Assembly: GCA_944388995.1 (NCBI GenBank)
Contig: CALXKN010000001.1
Coordinates: forward strand, 372,001-436,000
Direction: 5' to 3'
Source of the DNA: an uncultured Spirochaetota bacterium
GTDB lineage: Bacteria; Spirochaetota; Spirochaetia; JAFGXN01
Length of the DNA: 64,000 bases
The position numbers and the translations under genes were made by a program. How positions within the stretch are numbered: the stretch's first letter is position 1; every line of letters starts with the position of its first letter. This document shows, in pieces, positions 18,073 to 26,628 of the stretch. The notes below the pieces were generated by a model. That model was not told the DNA's origin. It saw only the letters and a list, made by a program, of their open reading frames with translations, and searched no databases.

Positions 18073-18723
18073 CTAAAACCGAAACAATCCGCGCTGTTTT
18101 TTATCTTCCGAAACGACAACTGACGGATATGTCTTAGCGGATTCCGCCAAACGCTGTAACGTAAAGGTAACCGCATCGTCGTCTTTTTCGTTTTTCAGCT
18201 GAATCCATTCGGCAGGAATTTTTCCCCCGGAATTTTTCAGACACATTCGGTTGGCTATAGCCCGAAAACAGCTTTTCCACAAAACGTTTCCGACACTTTC
18301 CGCTCCGGTATCAAACCGATCGATAAACACGATCTCTTTCAGTATTTTTTCCCGGAAGAGTTTCATTCCTTCACTTAAAAAAAACATCATATTTTTTATT
18401 TTTTGATCAATCAAAATCTCAAAATACAATTTTCCGAATTCATCGGCGTTCTCTTCTTTTTTGTCCGGCAGGCCGAACAACAGAAGTCCGTCGACAGAAC
18501 CGAAATCATTGACCGCCTTCCGAAAAAAAGAGACGGCGGACAGGGATGAGCCCGGAGTTCCCGAAAAAACGTGTATATTCCGAAACAGAACGGAGTCGGC
18601 ATGATTTTCGGTTAAAGGCTCGCAGCTCATTCCTGCGACAGAATCTTCATTCCCAGAAAATTTTTGCGCCAACCGCAACGCAAAGGGATGATTGATATCC
18701 GAAAACAGGTAATTCTTACTCAT
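18073..18723 (-). CDS. Unknown protein, weakly SDR-like
   Basis: 216 residues from the ATG at 18723. No family is recognised with confidence. The pattern of an N-terminal 'NHPFALRLAQKF' helix, a VDGLLLFGLP strand, and an EIVFIDRFD strand followed by a long helix is loosely like a Rossmann short-chain dehydrogenase. The Ser-Tyr-Lys triad is absent, so enzymatic activity is doubtful. It begins with a leaderless-type promoter and is followed by the DAACS-like gene, which may hint at a shared role. Confidence 0.55.
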   Translation of the reverse strand: MSKNYLFSDINHPFALRLAQKFSGNEDSVAGMSCEPLTENHADSVLFRNIHVFSGTPGSSLSAVSFFRKAVNDFGSVDGLLLFGLPDKKEENADEFGKLYFEILIDQKIKNMMFFLSEGMKLFREKILKEIVFIDRFDTGAESVGNVLWKSCFRAIANRMCLKNSGGKIPAEWIQLKNEKDDDAVTFTLQRLAESAKTYPSVVVSEDKKQRGLFRF

Positions 18724-18729
18724 CGCTTT

Positions 18730-18758
18730 ATTATATAACAATCAGAAAAAACAGTCTA
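18730..18758 (-). promoter_or_regulatory. Promoter, leaderless geometry
   Basis: Minus strand TAGACT (18758-18753), 17 bp, TATAAT (18735-18730), six bases, ATG at 18723. Confidence 0.6.
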
Positions 18759-18777
18759 CTGTTCTGCCCGCCGTTTC

Positions 18778-18806
18778 TTGACACGAAAAAAGAGAACGGG
18801 TAAACT
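18778..18806 (+). promoter_or_regulatory. murA promoter, leaderless geometry
   Basis: TTGACA (18778-18783), 17 bp, TAAACT (18801-18806), six bases, ATG at 18813. No Shine-Dalgarno site. Confidence 0.65.
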
Positions 18807-18812
18807 GTCGCC

Positions 18813-20093
18813 ATGTATAAATATATCATTGAGGGAAACCGTCCTCTTTCGGGGAAAATCAAAGCCGGCGGCAACAAAAACGCCGCGCTGCCGTGTCTGT
18901 GCGCAGCGCTGCTGACCGACCAGAAAGTTGTTCTGCGCAACATTCCGGAAATCGAAGACGTCAAAGTGATGATGAATGTCATGCGGGAGCTCGGCGTCGA
19001 AATCGAAAAGATCGAAGACGGCGTTTTTGCCCTTGAAGCGAAAAATATCAGTACCGTAGCGGTTCCGCGGGAAGGCGCCCAGAAGATGCGCGCGTCCATT
19101 CTGCTGGCCGGTCCGCTGCTGGCCCGTTGCCGGCGGGCGGTTTTGCCTCCGCCGGGCGGCGACGTGATCGGCCGCCGCCGCCTCGACACCCATTTTTTGG
19201 CGTTTGAGGCGCTGGGAGCGGAAATCCTCGTTGATTCGGAGTTTAAAATTCAGACGGACCGGCTTGTCGGCGCCGATTTGTTTTTGGACGAAGCCAGCGT
19301 TACGGCAACCGAAAACGCGGTGATGGCTGCCGTTCTCAGTGAAGGAAAAACAACGATTACCAATGCGGCCTGCGAACCTCATGTTCAGGATCTTTGCCGG
19401 ATGCTGTGCGCAATGGGCGCCGAAATTACGGGAATCGGATCGAATTTGCTGCTGATTGAAGGCGTCCGGGAACTTCACGGCGCCGATTTTACCATCGGTT
19501 CCGATTTTATGGAAGTCGGTTCGTTTATCGGTTTGGCGGCCGTCACCCACAGCCGTCTGGAAATCGAGAACGCCTGCCCCGAGCATATGCGGATGACCCG
19601 GCTGGCATTCGAAAAGCTGGGAATCCAGTGGGAGGTCGACGGAAACAACATCATTGTTCCCGCCGAACAAAGACTGAAGGTGAAAGCGGATCTCGGCGGC
19701 GCGGTGCCGAAAATCGACGACGCGCCGTGGCCCGGTTTTCCGGCCGACCTGACCAGCATCATGACGGTTGTCGCCTCTCAGGTCGAAGGAATGGTTCTGA
19801 TTCACGAAAAGCTGTTCGAATCCAGGATGTTTTTTGTCGATAAACTGATCAGCATGGGCGCCCGCATTGTTTTATGCGATCCTCACCGCGCCGTTGTCAG
19901 CGGTCCGTCAAAACTTCACGGAGCCAAACTGAGCTCGCCCGACGTCCGCGCCGGCATGGCGATGATCATTGCGGCGCTCTGCGCGGAGGGCGTCAGCAAA
20001 ATTCAAAATATTTATCAAATTGAACGCGGTTACGAAAACATTGTCGGAAAACTGATTTCCATCGGCGCTTCCGTCGAACGGGTGCCGGTTTGA
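18813..20093 (+). CDS. murA: UDP-N-acetylglucosamine 1-carboxyvinyltransferase
   Basis: 426 residues, full length. It transfers enolpyruvate from PEP to UDP-GlcNAc, the first committed step of peptidoglycan synthesis. The catalytic Lys-Asn lie in [13 protein letters not shown] (residues 22-23), the conserved Asp in [10 protein letters not shown], and the Arg in [11 protein letters not shown]. The active-site loop reads [17 protein letters not shown]: Asp117 stands where most bacteria have Cys115. This replacement is known from Mycobacterium, Chlamydia and Borrelia and causes fosfomycin insensitivity. The start follows directly on a leaderless-type promoter. It is a single gene, ending against a convergent membrane-protein gene. 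Confidence 0.95.
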   Translation: MYKYIIEGNRPLSGKIKAGGNKNAALPCLCAALLTDQKVVLRNIPEIEDVKVMMNVMRELGVEIEKIEDGVFALEAKNISTVAVPREGAQKMRASILLAGPLLARCRRAVLPPPGGDVIGRRRLDTHFLAFEALGAEILVDSEFKIQTDRLVGADLFLDEASVTATENAVMAAVLSEGKTTITNAACEPHVQDLCRMLCAMGAEITGIGSNLLLIEGVRELHGADFTIGSDFMEVGSFIGLAAVTHSRLEIENACPEHMRMTRLAFEKLGIQWEVDGNNIIVPAEQRLKVKADLGGAVPKIDDAPWPGFPADLTSIMTVVASQVEGMVLIHEKLFESRMFFVDKLISMGARIVLCDPHRAVVSGPSKLHGAKLSSPDVRAGMAMIIAALCAEGVSKIQNIYQIERGYENIVGKLISIGASVERVPV

Positions 20094-21692
20094 TTAATCC
20101 CGGAACATTCTGCGGGCAAACGAAAAGACAAAACCGCCCGTGAACAGAACCAAGGCGGCCGCCGCCGTCACCGTCAGCACGACAATAAACCGAAGCGGAG
20201 AGAAAAACAAAACGCAGGCGGCCGCCGTCACCCCCGTAATAAAATAAACGGCAAAAAAGAAGAGGGAAAAGGCGGCGGCAACAACCGGCAGCCGGAAAAC
20301 AAGTGTTTTGCCGGTCGGAGCGGTTTCGGGCGCCAAACGGAATCCGACCTGCAGCACAAAAAACGGCGCCAACAGGACAAAAACAGCCTGAATCAACCGG
20401 ACGGCAATCTCCCGTTCATAAACGGCAAGACGCCCGCTTTCGGCCGGAACCGCCTGCGTCAACCGTATCAAATCGACCAGCGGAATGGTATCAGAGCCGT
20501 GTGCTTCGGTATCCAGAAGCGGCAGCAGCGACGGCGGAACAAACAAAGGAACGGCATGCTCGGACACCGCTTCGTCGGCAGCGCCATCCGCAAACCGCCC
20601 TGTTTCGATATTCACAGGATCGGACAACCAAACCGAATCGAACAAAATCCGTCCGTTTTCTATCCGTCCGTATTCGGCAAACAGAAGCGATTTCCTTCCG
20701 TCGGCATACCGGGTCTCCACCTTCACATCTTCCACCAAATTTCTGCCGGTCAGCGAAATTAATTTTTTGGCGGCAATCAGCTGCCGGCCGGTTTCGTTAT
20801 CAAAATTGACGAATTCAATGTTGCGCGAAAGCGGAAAAATGCTCTCTTCGCGAATTCGGTCCTTTACAAGAACAAAGCGGCGGATTTCTTCCTCGGCGCG
20901 TTTCATGTGCAGTCCGATCTCCGGATCGTCGGGAAACAGTTCGGACAGATGGCGGAAAATCGCATACGCTTCGGCAATCGGACGGTAATAGCGGTTTTCC
21001 TTTCCGAATGAATATTTTTCGTATGCCAGCTTCTTCAATGCGTAGTCGTTGTCGGTTGTTTGAACCGGAACCGGTCTGCGGGCGGCTATCAGCGTTTCCA
21101 GTTCGCCGGTCAGATTTTCGGAGTTTAGCCAATAGGTTTTGTGCGGGAAATTGCGGCTGCGGCGGTGTTCGAACGCAAACGAAATGTTTTCATCCGGAGA
21201 CGAAAACCGCGCGGCATCGCTTTTGTCAACCGTCTGATAAATTTTCAAAAAATTCAGCGCTTCTTCGTAATTTTGATTTTTAAACGCTTCCGTCATCTTT
21301 GTCAGACTGTCAGCCGCAACAGACGCCCGAAAACGCGCCGTCTCCTTCGCGCCGTTTCCGACCGGAATCAAAACAAAAAACGAAAGCAGTGAAAAGACAA
21401 TGCCGAAAAAAGCCGCCGCAAAAATTCTGTTCAGCAAAACAGACGGATCCGCATTTTGAAACGGCAGCGATACCGACGCATAAACCATCAAAAAGAACAG
21501 GTAGGAAAAAAAGAACAGATACGGAAAAAAGACCGCCGCGGCCGCCAAAAAAACGCGGTAATAGCAGGAATCGGTGTAAAGTTCGAAATCACACAAAAAA
21601 TAGGAAAAAACCAATGCGGCCGCAACCGAAAACGCAATGACAAAAATCGTCCCTGAGACAAGTCCTTTACCGGCTTTAACGTAACGGATCAA
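20094..21692 (-). CDS. Membrane protein resembling LptF/LptG, with periplasmic insertion
   Basis: 532 residues. Three hydrophobic segments lie in the first 125 residues and three in the last 130, flanking a large soluble region. The soluble part contains DVKVETRYADGRKSLLFAEYG and GRILFDSVWLSD, and is followed by IPLVDLIRLTQAV and YEREIAVRLIQAVFVLLAP. That layout and wording resemble LptF/LptG permeases (periplasmic jellyroll, then the 'L.el...i....G....ye.el..ri..P' helix). An extra helical, TPR-like stretch (residues about 130-270) is unusual. This is an inference, not a firm match. The start is TTG, set by GGAGG seven bases upstream inside the preceding gene, which overlaps it by 17 bases. 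Confidence 0.5.
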   Translation of the reverse strand: MIRYVKAGKGLVSGTIFVIAFSVAAALVFSYFLCDFELYTDSCYYRVFLAAAAVFFPYLFFFSYLFFLMVYASVSLPFQNADPSVLLNRIFAAAFFGIVFSLLSFFVLIPVGNGAKETARFRASVAADSLTKMTEAFKNQNYEEALNFLKIYQTVDKSDAARFSSPDENISFAFEHRRSRNFPHKTYWLNSENLTGELETLIAARRPVPVQTTDNDYALKKLAYEKYSFGKENRYYRPIAEAYAIFRHLSELFPDDPEIGLHMKRAEEEIRRFVLVKDRIREESIFPLSRNIEFVNFDNETGRQLIAAKKLISLTGRNLVEDVKVETRYADGRKSLLFAEYGRIENGRILFDSVWLSDPVNIETGRFADGAADEAVSEHAVPLFVPPSLLPLLDTEAHGSDTIPLVDLIRLTQAVPAESGRLAVYEREIAVRLIQAVFVLLAPFFVLQVGFRLAPETAPTGKTLVFRLPVVAAAFSLFFFAVYFITGVTAAACVLFFSPLRFIVVLTVTAAAALVLFTGGFVFSFARRMFRD

Positions 21693-22443
21693 CGGTCAGC
21701 CTCCGCATAATGAGAACAAGAATGATTCCGGCAAGAAAATTAAAACCGGTAATCCCTGCCGAAAAAACCGCCGGCGGCCATCCGAACCGTCCGGACGCAA
21801 AAAGATACGCCGCGTGCCATCCCGCCAGAATCCAAAGTAAAAACAGCCCTGAAGACAAATTGAACAGCGGCCAACGGCTGACGGCAAAAAACTTCGCCGA
21901 AACAGTCAAAATAAAATAAAGCGACGCCGCAAAAGCCCAGAAAGCCGAAGGCGAAATACTTTTAACCGCCCAGGCCGTTTCCGCCGGGGCTTCGAACGGC
22001 AGCAAAACCGGCAAAATACGGGTAAAAAATCCGTTTGACGGAAGGCCGAAAAATTCAGCCAACCGCGCCCCTTCGTCGCTTCCCGAAAGACAATATCCCG
22101 CCCGGGAAAAGGCCGCCTCCTGAGAAGGCGCTTCCCCGGACACGCACAAAAAAACCGCTGCGGAAAAAACGGCTATGGCGGCCGCCGTTACAAAATCCGC
22201 TCTTTTTTCGGAGACGCTTTTTTCCCGTTTAAAAAGAAAACAACTTAACGCAAAAAACGCAAACGCTATCGGAGAAATAAGGGTGAACGTATAAACCAGC
22301 CGATCAAAGATCATTTCTTTTGCAGGTCCGACGCCGTTGTCCGCGCAGACCACCGAATAAGTTAAAAAATCCGGAATCAGCAGTAAAACCGCCGCCGTAA
22401 ACCAACGGATCAAAGACAAAATCATTGACGCGGCCCATTTCAT
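21676..22443 (-). CDS. Unknown polytopic membrane protein
   Basis: 255 residues with about six hydrophobic segments and a periplasm-type loop between the third and fourth. No family is recognised. GGGGAAA lies before the ATG; the gene follows the STAS gene by 19 bases and its end contains the ribosome binding site and start of the LptF/G-like gene. The three genes are therefore one operon. A role as a second, shortened partner of the LptF/G-like protein is possible because LptF and LptG work as pairs, but no sequence motif proves it. Confidence 0.6.
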   Translation of the reverse strand: MKWAASMILSLIRWFTAAVLLLIPDFLTYSVVCADNGVGPAKEMIFDRLVYTFTLISPIAFAFFALSCFLFKREKSVSEKRADFVTAAAIAVFSAAVFLCVSGEAPSQEAAFSRAGYCLSGSDEGARLAEFFGLPSNGFFTRILPVLLPFEAPAETAWAVKSISPSAFWAFAASLYFILTVSAKFFAVSRWPLFNLSSGLFLLWILAGWHAAYLFASGRFGWPPAVFSAGITGFNFLAGIILVLIMRRLTVDPLR

Positions 22444-22462
22444 CGCGAATTTCCCCGCACCG

Positions 22463-23041
22463 CTAAATCAGTGAAATCTCCCCTTTGGGATTGACAAAAA
22501 GCCGCGTTTTGCACTTCGAACAGTTATAAACGCCCTGTTTATGCGCCGTCAACTTTGCCTGGCAGATAGGACAATGAAAGGTTTTCGGAAAATAGACAAT
22601 CTCCTCTTCTTCCGTCGTATCTTTTGTCAGCAGTTCTCCGATTGCCTCATAAATATCGTTTGTGACGATGAAGTAAGAAGTAAAACCGAGCAAAGAGAAC
22701 ATCTCCAATACTTTACCGCGCAAACCGTACATAGCGACGTCGCCTTTGTAAGGCTTGACGGTATCTTTCAAATTTCCGAAAATACCGATGCTTTGACTGG
22801 AAATGTAGTTCAAATCTTCCAAATCAAAGATAAAATTGATGACGCCGGCCGCCAACGCTTTATCGATCTCTTCCTGAAGAATATACCCCGTATTGGCATC
22901 CAACGAACCGTAAACGTAGATAATCCGGCACGCATCCACTTCATCGATTTCTTTGGTTTTGACTTTCAGAGGTTCTTTTCTTTTTTTGGCTGCCGAATAC
23001 TCCTCAGGAAAAGGTGCAGGAGCGTTTTTATTTTGTCCCAT
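22463..23041 (-). CDS. STAS-domain protein with C-terminal zinc ribbon
   Basis: 192 residues. Residues about 30-135 form a STAS domain of the anti-sigma-factor-antagonist type; LEDLNYISSQSIGIFGNLKD carries the loop with the Ser that SpoIIAA-like proteins have phosphorylated. Residues about 155-185 hold two CxxC knuckles (CPIC and CSKC), a zinc ribbon, which is not part of the usual STAS antagonist. No kinase (RsbW-like) or phosphatase gene is adjacent. It heads the operon with two membrane proteins. A TTGAAA-17-TAAAAT promoter ends 10 bases before the ATG. Confidence 0.8.
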   Translation of the reverse strand: MGQNKNAPAPFPEEYSAAKKRKEPLKVKTKEIDEVDACRIIYVYGSLDANTGYILQEEIDKALAAGVINFIFDLEDLNYISSQSIGIFGNLKDTVKPYKGDVAMYGLRGKVLEMFSLLGFTSYFIVTNDIYEAIGELLTKDTTEEEEIVYFPKTFHCPICQAKLTAHKQGVYNCSKCKTRLFVNPKGEISLI

Positions 23042-23051
23042 ATCTTTTTTT

Positions 23052-23080
23052 ATTTTATGTCAAATTTCTGTTTTTTTCAA
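23052..23080 (-). promoter_or_regulatory. Promoter of STAS operon
   Basis: Minus strand TTGAAA (23080-23075), 17 bp, TAAAAT (23057-23052), ten bases, ATG. At most a few bases of leader are expected. Confidence 0.55.
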
Positions 23081-23122
23081 GTCTTCTTCATTTTCTTACA
23101 AAAAATCACCCGACGCATCCTG

Positions 23123-24136
23123 CTAAAAAGTAATATCATCAGCGCACAGAATCCGTCCGGAAGCATTGATTTCAGCCCGTGTCAAAACATTTTTGAGCTC
23201 CCTGACATTTCCCGGCCACCGGTAGGCCGTCAATTTGTCCATCGCGGAATCACCGACACGATCGGCTCCCAAAAACCGGCGGCACAACAACGGAATGTCT
23301 TCAATTCTTTCCCGTAAAGGCGGAATTTCCAAAACGCATTCGGCGATACGATAGTATAAATCGCTCCGAAATTCCATCCCGCGGAACAATTCAGACCGCG
23401 GCCGATTGGAAGCCGCCAACAATCGGAAATCGGATACGATGCGTTTTTTTCCGCCGACACGGAAAAATGACTTCTCTTCCAACACCCGCAAAAATTTTCC
23501 CTGCAGTTCAAACGGCAAATCAGGAATTTCATCAAGAAACAACGTTCCGCCGCAGGCCTTCTCCAAAAAACCGGCAAACGAAACCGCGTCGGTGTACGCC
23601 CCGACTTCGGAACCGAACATCTGCGACTCCGCCAGTCCGGGCGGAATGGCCGCGCAGTTGATTTTAATAAACGGCCGGGAAGCCCGCTTCGATTGCCGGC
23701 AGATCAACTCGGCTAAAACTTCCTTCCCCGTACCGGTTTCACCGAGAATAAAGACGCCGCAATCTTTACCGGATAAACTGCCGACCTTTTTCCGCAATTC
23801 GCGGATTTTAAAGGAATTTCCGATCAGCAGATTTTCTGCCGGATGAAATAAAATTCCGCGGCTGAGAAGAAACTCCCGAATCCTGACTCCTTCTGTCGTC
23901 ATCCGGCAATCACTGCGGCTGACGCAAAAAAACGGGATTCCCAAACGGGCGCATTCGTTTTTAACAGGATCCAAGGTCTGACCGGGAAACTGCTCTCCGC
24001 CTGCAATTACAGCTTCAAATTCCGAAAGAATACCGGTGTCGGCTGCATTTTTTCCGAAAACCGCTTTTACGCTATCGTCGGATAAAAAATACAAATCCAA
24101 TTCTTTGTAATCACCTAAAATAAGAATTTTCCGCAT
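23123..24136 (-). CDS. Atypical AAA+ enhancer-binding protein without HTH domain
   Basis: 337 residues from the ATG at 24136. The N-terminal 115 residues look like a receiver-like fold, but no phospho-acceptor Asp is evident (the expected site reads AVIAGGEQ). The AAA+ core is intact for ATP use: Walker A GETGTGKE, Walker B GGTLFLDEIPD, arginine finger region FRSDLYYRI and sensor II RWPGNVRELKN. The sigma54-contacting loop, normally GAFTGA, reads GAYTDA, and the protein ends at ADDITF with no Fis-type helix-turn-helix. It may therefore not activate sigma54 promoters in the usual way. It precedes the STAS operon on the same strand. Confidence 0.8.
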   Translation of the reverse strand: MRKILILGDYKELDLYFLSDDSVKAVFGKNAADTGILSEFEAVIAGGEQFPGQTLDPVKNECARLGIPFFCVSRSDCRMTTEGVRIREFLLSRGILFHPAENLLIGNSFKIRELRKKVGSLSGKDCGVFILGETGTGKEVLAELICRQSKRASRPFIKINCAAIPPGLAESQMFGSEVGAYTDAVSFAGFLEKACGGTLFLDEIPDLPFELQGKFLRVLEEKSFFRVGGKKRIVSDFRLLAASNRPRSELFRGMEFRSDLYYRIAECVLEIPPLRERIEDIPLLCRRFLGADRVGDSAMDKLTAYRWPGNVRELKNVLTRAEINASGRILCADDITF

Positions 24137-24144
24137 TTTTATTA

Positions 24145-24172
24145 ATTTTACCCGATAGAAACCGATTCGCAA
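24145..24172 (-). promoter_or_regulatory. Promoter of AAA+ regulator, near-leaderless
   Basis: Minus strand TTGCGA (24172-24167), 16 bp, TAAAAT (24150-24145), eight bases, ATG at 24136. Confidence 0.45.
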
Positions 24173-24248
24173 GAAAAATTTTCCCAACCGGTAAATTCCG
24201 GAGACGGAAAAGCCGATACAGAATAGAGACTCAATACGGGAGAAACCG

Positions 24249-25226
24249 ATGAAAAAAGTCCTTTTGATTTCTTTGGCTGTTTTATCACTGTTCTCGTGCC
24301 GGAAAAACCGGGCGGAAGAAAGCGACGTATCGCGTGAATCGGACCGCCTGCTGTTTGCCGTTATTGCCATGACTTTTAAAAACGATTACTGGCAAAAAGT
24401 CAATTACGGATGCAATCTTGCCTCTTTGGAACTTGATGTTGACTACTATTTTGACGGAATGCAGGAACATACGTCAGACGCCTATGTCGAACAAATTGCG
24501 TTGGTTCAAAGAGCTATTGATATGGATGCGGACGGAATTATGCTCTCCGCTATCGACAAAGAAAAACTGACTCCGATAGTGGAAGAGGCAAAGACCGCAG
24601 GAATTCCTTTGATTACTTTTGACAGCGGAGTTGAAGGCGACGCGGCTTTGAGTTTTATTGCGACCGACAACATCAGTGCCGGAGAAATGGCGGCGACACA
24701 ACTGCGCAATGCCGTCCCCGGCGGAACCGTTGCCGTCATCGCCAATGATTTGACTTCGCAGACGACAACCGAGCGGGTTCAGGGCTTTATGAATTCTTTA
24801 AATGAAGACAGCCGCTTTCTGTTACTGGACGCGGTCTCCTGTAACGGACAGACAAGCGAAGCCGAAGTCAAATTCAAGGAACTTTACGAAGCCAATCCCG
24901 ACTTGCGCGCTGTTTTCTGCACAAACTCCGAATCCGCTATCGGCGTCGCCACTGCCGTTCAGGCTCTCGGCAAAGCGGGAGAGATTTACGTTATCGGATT
25001 TGACTCGCCTCCCGAAGAAATCGATTTTTTGGAGCGGAATATCATCCAAGGACTGATTATTCAAAACCCGTTCCTGATGGGGTACAACGGCATCAACAGC
25101 CTGTATAATTACATCGTCAACAATGTCACTCCTCCGAAAATCATCGATACCGGCGTTATTTTTGTTACGCGGGACAACTTAAACGATCCGGAAGTTATCG
25201 AAGCCATTTACCCGCTGAAAAAGTAA
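24249..25226 (+). CDS. Periplasmic sugar-type substrate-binding lipoprotein
   Basis: 325 residues. A lipoprotein signal ends in LFSC (Cys 17). The mature protein has the type I periplasmic-binding fold (Peripla_BP_4): FAVIAMTFKNDYWQKVNYGC, then IDMDADGIMLSAIDKEKLTP, AGIPLITFDSGV, SFIATDNISAGEMAA, GTVAVIANDL and IYVIGFDSPPEEIDFLE are typical of ribose/autoinducer-2 class binding proteins. The ligand is not predictable. There is no ABC ATPase or permease gene nearby, so it is an orphan binding protein or chemoreceptor partner. GGGAGAA precedes the ATG and a strong terminator follows. Confidence 0.88.
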   Translation: MKKVLLISLAVLSLFSCRKNRAEESDVSRESDRLLFAVIAMTFKNDYWQKVNYGCNLASLELDVDYYFDGMQEHTSDAYVEQIALVQRAIDMDADGIMLSAIDKEKLTPIVEEAKTAGIPLITFDSGVEGDAALSFIATDNISAGEMAATQLRNAVPGGTVAVIANDLTSQTTTERVQGFMNSLNEDSRFLLLDAVSCNGQTSEAEVKFKELYEANPDLRAVFCTNSESAIGVATAVQALGKAGEIYVIGFDSPPEEIDFLERNIIQGLIIQNPFLMGYNGINSLYNYIVNNVTPPKIIDTGVIFVTRDNLNDPEVIEAIYPLKK

Positions 25227-25231
25227 TTCCA

Positions 25232-25264
25232 AGCCCTTTGCCGAGGCAAAGGGCTTTCTTTTTA
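25232..25264 (+). terminator. Rho-independent terminator
   Basis: Stem AGCCCTTTGCC/GGCAAAGGGCT (25232-25242 and 25245-25255) followed by a T-rich run, six bases after the binding-protein stop. Confidence 0.9.
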
Positions 25265-25291
25265 CCCCGGTCCGGAACCCGGGCTGCCGGG

Positions 25292-25320
25292 TTGACATCG
25301 CGGGCGGAAAGTGCTTTACT
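25292..25320 (+). promoter_or_regulatory. Promoter of unknown-nfnAB operon, leaderless geometry
   Basis: TTGACA (25292-25297), 17 bp, TTTACT (25315-25320), seven bases, ATG at 25328. Confidence 0.6.
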
Positions 25321-25327
25321 GAAAAAA

Positions 25328-26617
25328 ATGAAACGAAGGTCGCTTTGGGGGATTGTTCCCGCCGTTTACGTTCTCATTTCCTGTCTCTTTTTCGGGCTTT
25401 ATCTCGATTCCGTCGGAGCGTTTCCGCAGCTTCGGGATCCGCAGGCCGCCGAACAGCGCCGTCTGGAAAGGGAAGCGCGCAGAGCTGAAAAGGAAGCGGC
25501 CCGGTTGGCGAAAGAAGAAGCCCGTAAAGCCGAAGAGGCGGCCCGAAGGCAAAACGAGGAACGCCTGAACCCCGTTTCGCTGGAGGCGGCGGCGCGGTAT
25601 GACGCCGTAGTTGACGCCGCGCTTCAGGCCGCGTACAGCCGCTTTACAGCCAATCCGACGGCCGACCTCGATACCGTTAACCGCAAACTGCCGGCGATGA
25701 ACGCTTACCGCTTACAAAAAGGGCTGACGGATTTCCCGACGGCGCAAATCGAATCGGCGCGGAACACTTACCGCGGACAAATCACCTTTGCCGCCGCCGT
25801 ATCCGGAGCCGGCGACGTCGTGACGGCCGAACGCAACCGCCGGAACGAATTGGCGGCTGCCGCTGCCGGCGTGCGCGCGGCTTTAACCGAAAAAAATCCG
25901 GCCGTTTTCGAAAACAGCCGCCTGGTTGCCGATTTGGTTGCCGCCGGCGTTCCGGGATTTTCAAAAGAAGCCGTCGAACCGCTTTTGACCGGTTTTCAAT
26001 CCCCCGGTGAGTGGACCGCCCGGCAGGCCGCCGGATTTATCGATATTTGCCACCGGCTGCAGCTCAATCTGCCGGAACTGACGGACGCCGCCGACCGCCT
26101 GATTTCCCTTGTCGTCAAAAACGGAAACATTTACTCTGTCGGCGAATCGGACTCGCTTTATTGCGGACAGGTTTTGGTTGCTGCCGGAGAAAGCTTTCAA
26201 AACAAACGGTGGTCGGACGTCGGAAAAACCGTCGTCGCCACTTATTGGGAAGCAAATCCGCAGACGCCGTTTGAAGAGTTTTACGATTTGTTTAATCCGG
26301 CCTATTTTCCCCGCTACAAAACGGTTTCAGCCGGCAGTTTGCGTCTGATCACTTACGGCGCTCCCGAAAACGTCCGTCTTGAATCCGTCAACGGAACTCT
26401 TACCGTTTCGTTTGACGAACCGATCGGGCAGACATTCTTCTTCGTCATCCGCGGACTTCCGTCCCTTTCGCATTATCAAATGTACGGTTTGAACTGGAAC
26501 CGCGATCCGTCCTTTCAAAATTATTATTCCGGCGCTTATTTTAACGCAGCCGGAAATACTTTTTTCGTAAAAATTCAGATAAAAACCCGAAATGAAACAA
26601 TCTATCTGCAACCGTAA
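25328..26617 (+). CDS. Unknown membrane-anchored coiled-coil protein
   Basis: 429 residues from the ATG at 25328, chosen because a promoter ends seven bases before it; upstream in-frame codons lie in the terminator region. An N-terminal hydrophobic helix (IVPAVYVLISCLFFGLYL) acts as anchor or uncleaved signal. Residues about 40-80 are a charged Ala/Glu/Arg coiled coil. The rest is helical, then beta-rich, with no recognised family. It is the first gene of an operon with nfnA, nfnB and a thioesterase, but nothing in the sequence links it to redox chemistry. Confidence 0.65.
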   Translation: MKRRSLWGIVPAVYVLISCLFFGLYLDSVGAFPQLRDPQAAEQRRLEREARRAEKEAARLAKEEARKAEEAARRQNEERLNPVSLEAAARYDAVVDAALQAAYSRFTANPTADLDTVNRKLPAMNAYRLQKGLTDFPTAQIESARNTYRGQITFAAAVSGAGDVVTAERNRRNELAAAAAGVRAALTEKNPAVFENSRLVADLVAAGVPGFSKEAVEPLLTGFQSPGEWTARQAAGFIDICHRLQLNLPELTDAADRLISLVVKNGNIYSVGESDSLYCGQVLVAAGESFQNKRWSDVGKTVVATYWEANPQTPFEEFYDLFNPAYFPRYKTVSAGSLRLITYGAPENVRLESVNGTLTVSFDEPIGQTFFFVIRGLPSLSHYQMYGLNWNRDPSFQNYYSGAYFNAAGNTFFVKIQIKTRNETIYLQP

Positions 26618-26628
26618 CGGGAGGCAAT

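Noticed and set aside
16444-18741. Folate biosynthesis cluster around folB
   Set aside because: Neighbours are a thioesterase, a transporter-like protein and an unknown; no folK, folP or folE is present.
24137-24370. Upstream extension of the AAA+ regulator frame
   Set aside because: The extension overlaps the divergent binding-protein gene and its promoter region; the ATG at 24136 starts the receiver-like domain and has a promoter just upstream.
25238-25327. Upstream start for the unknown protein at 25328
   Set aside because: It would begin in the terminator of the preceding gene and contain the TTGACA/TTTACT promoter.
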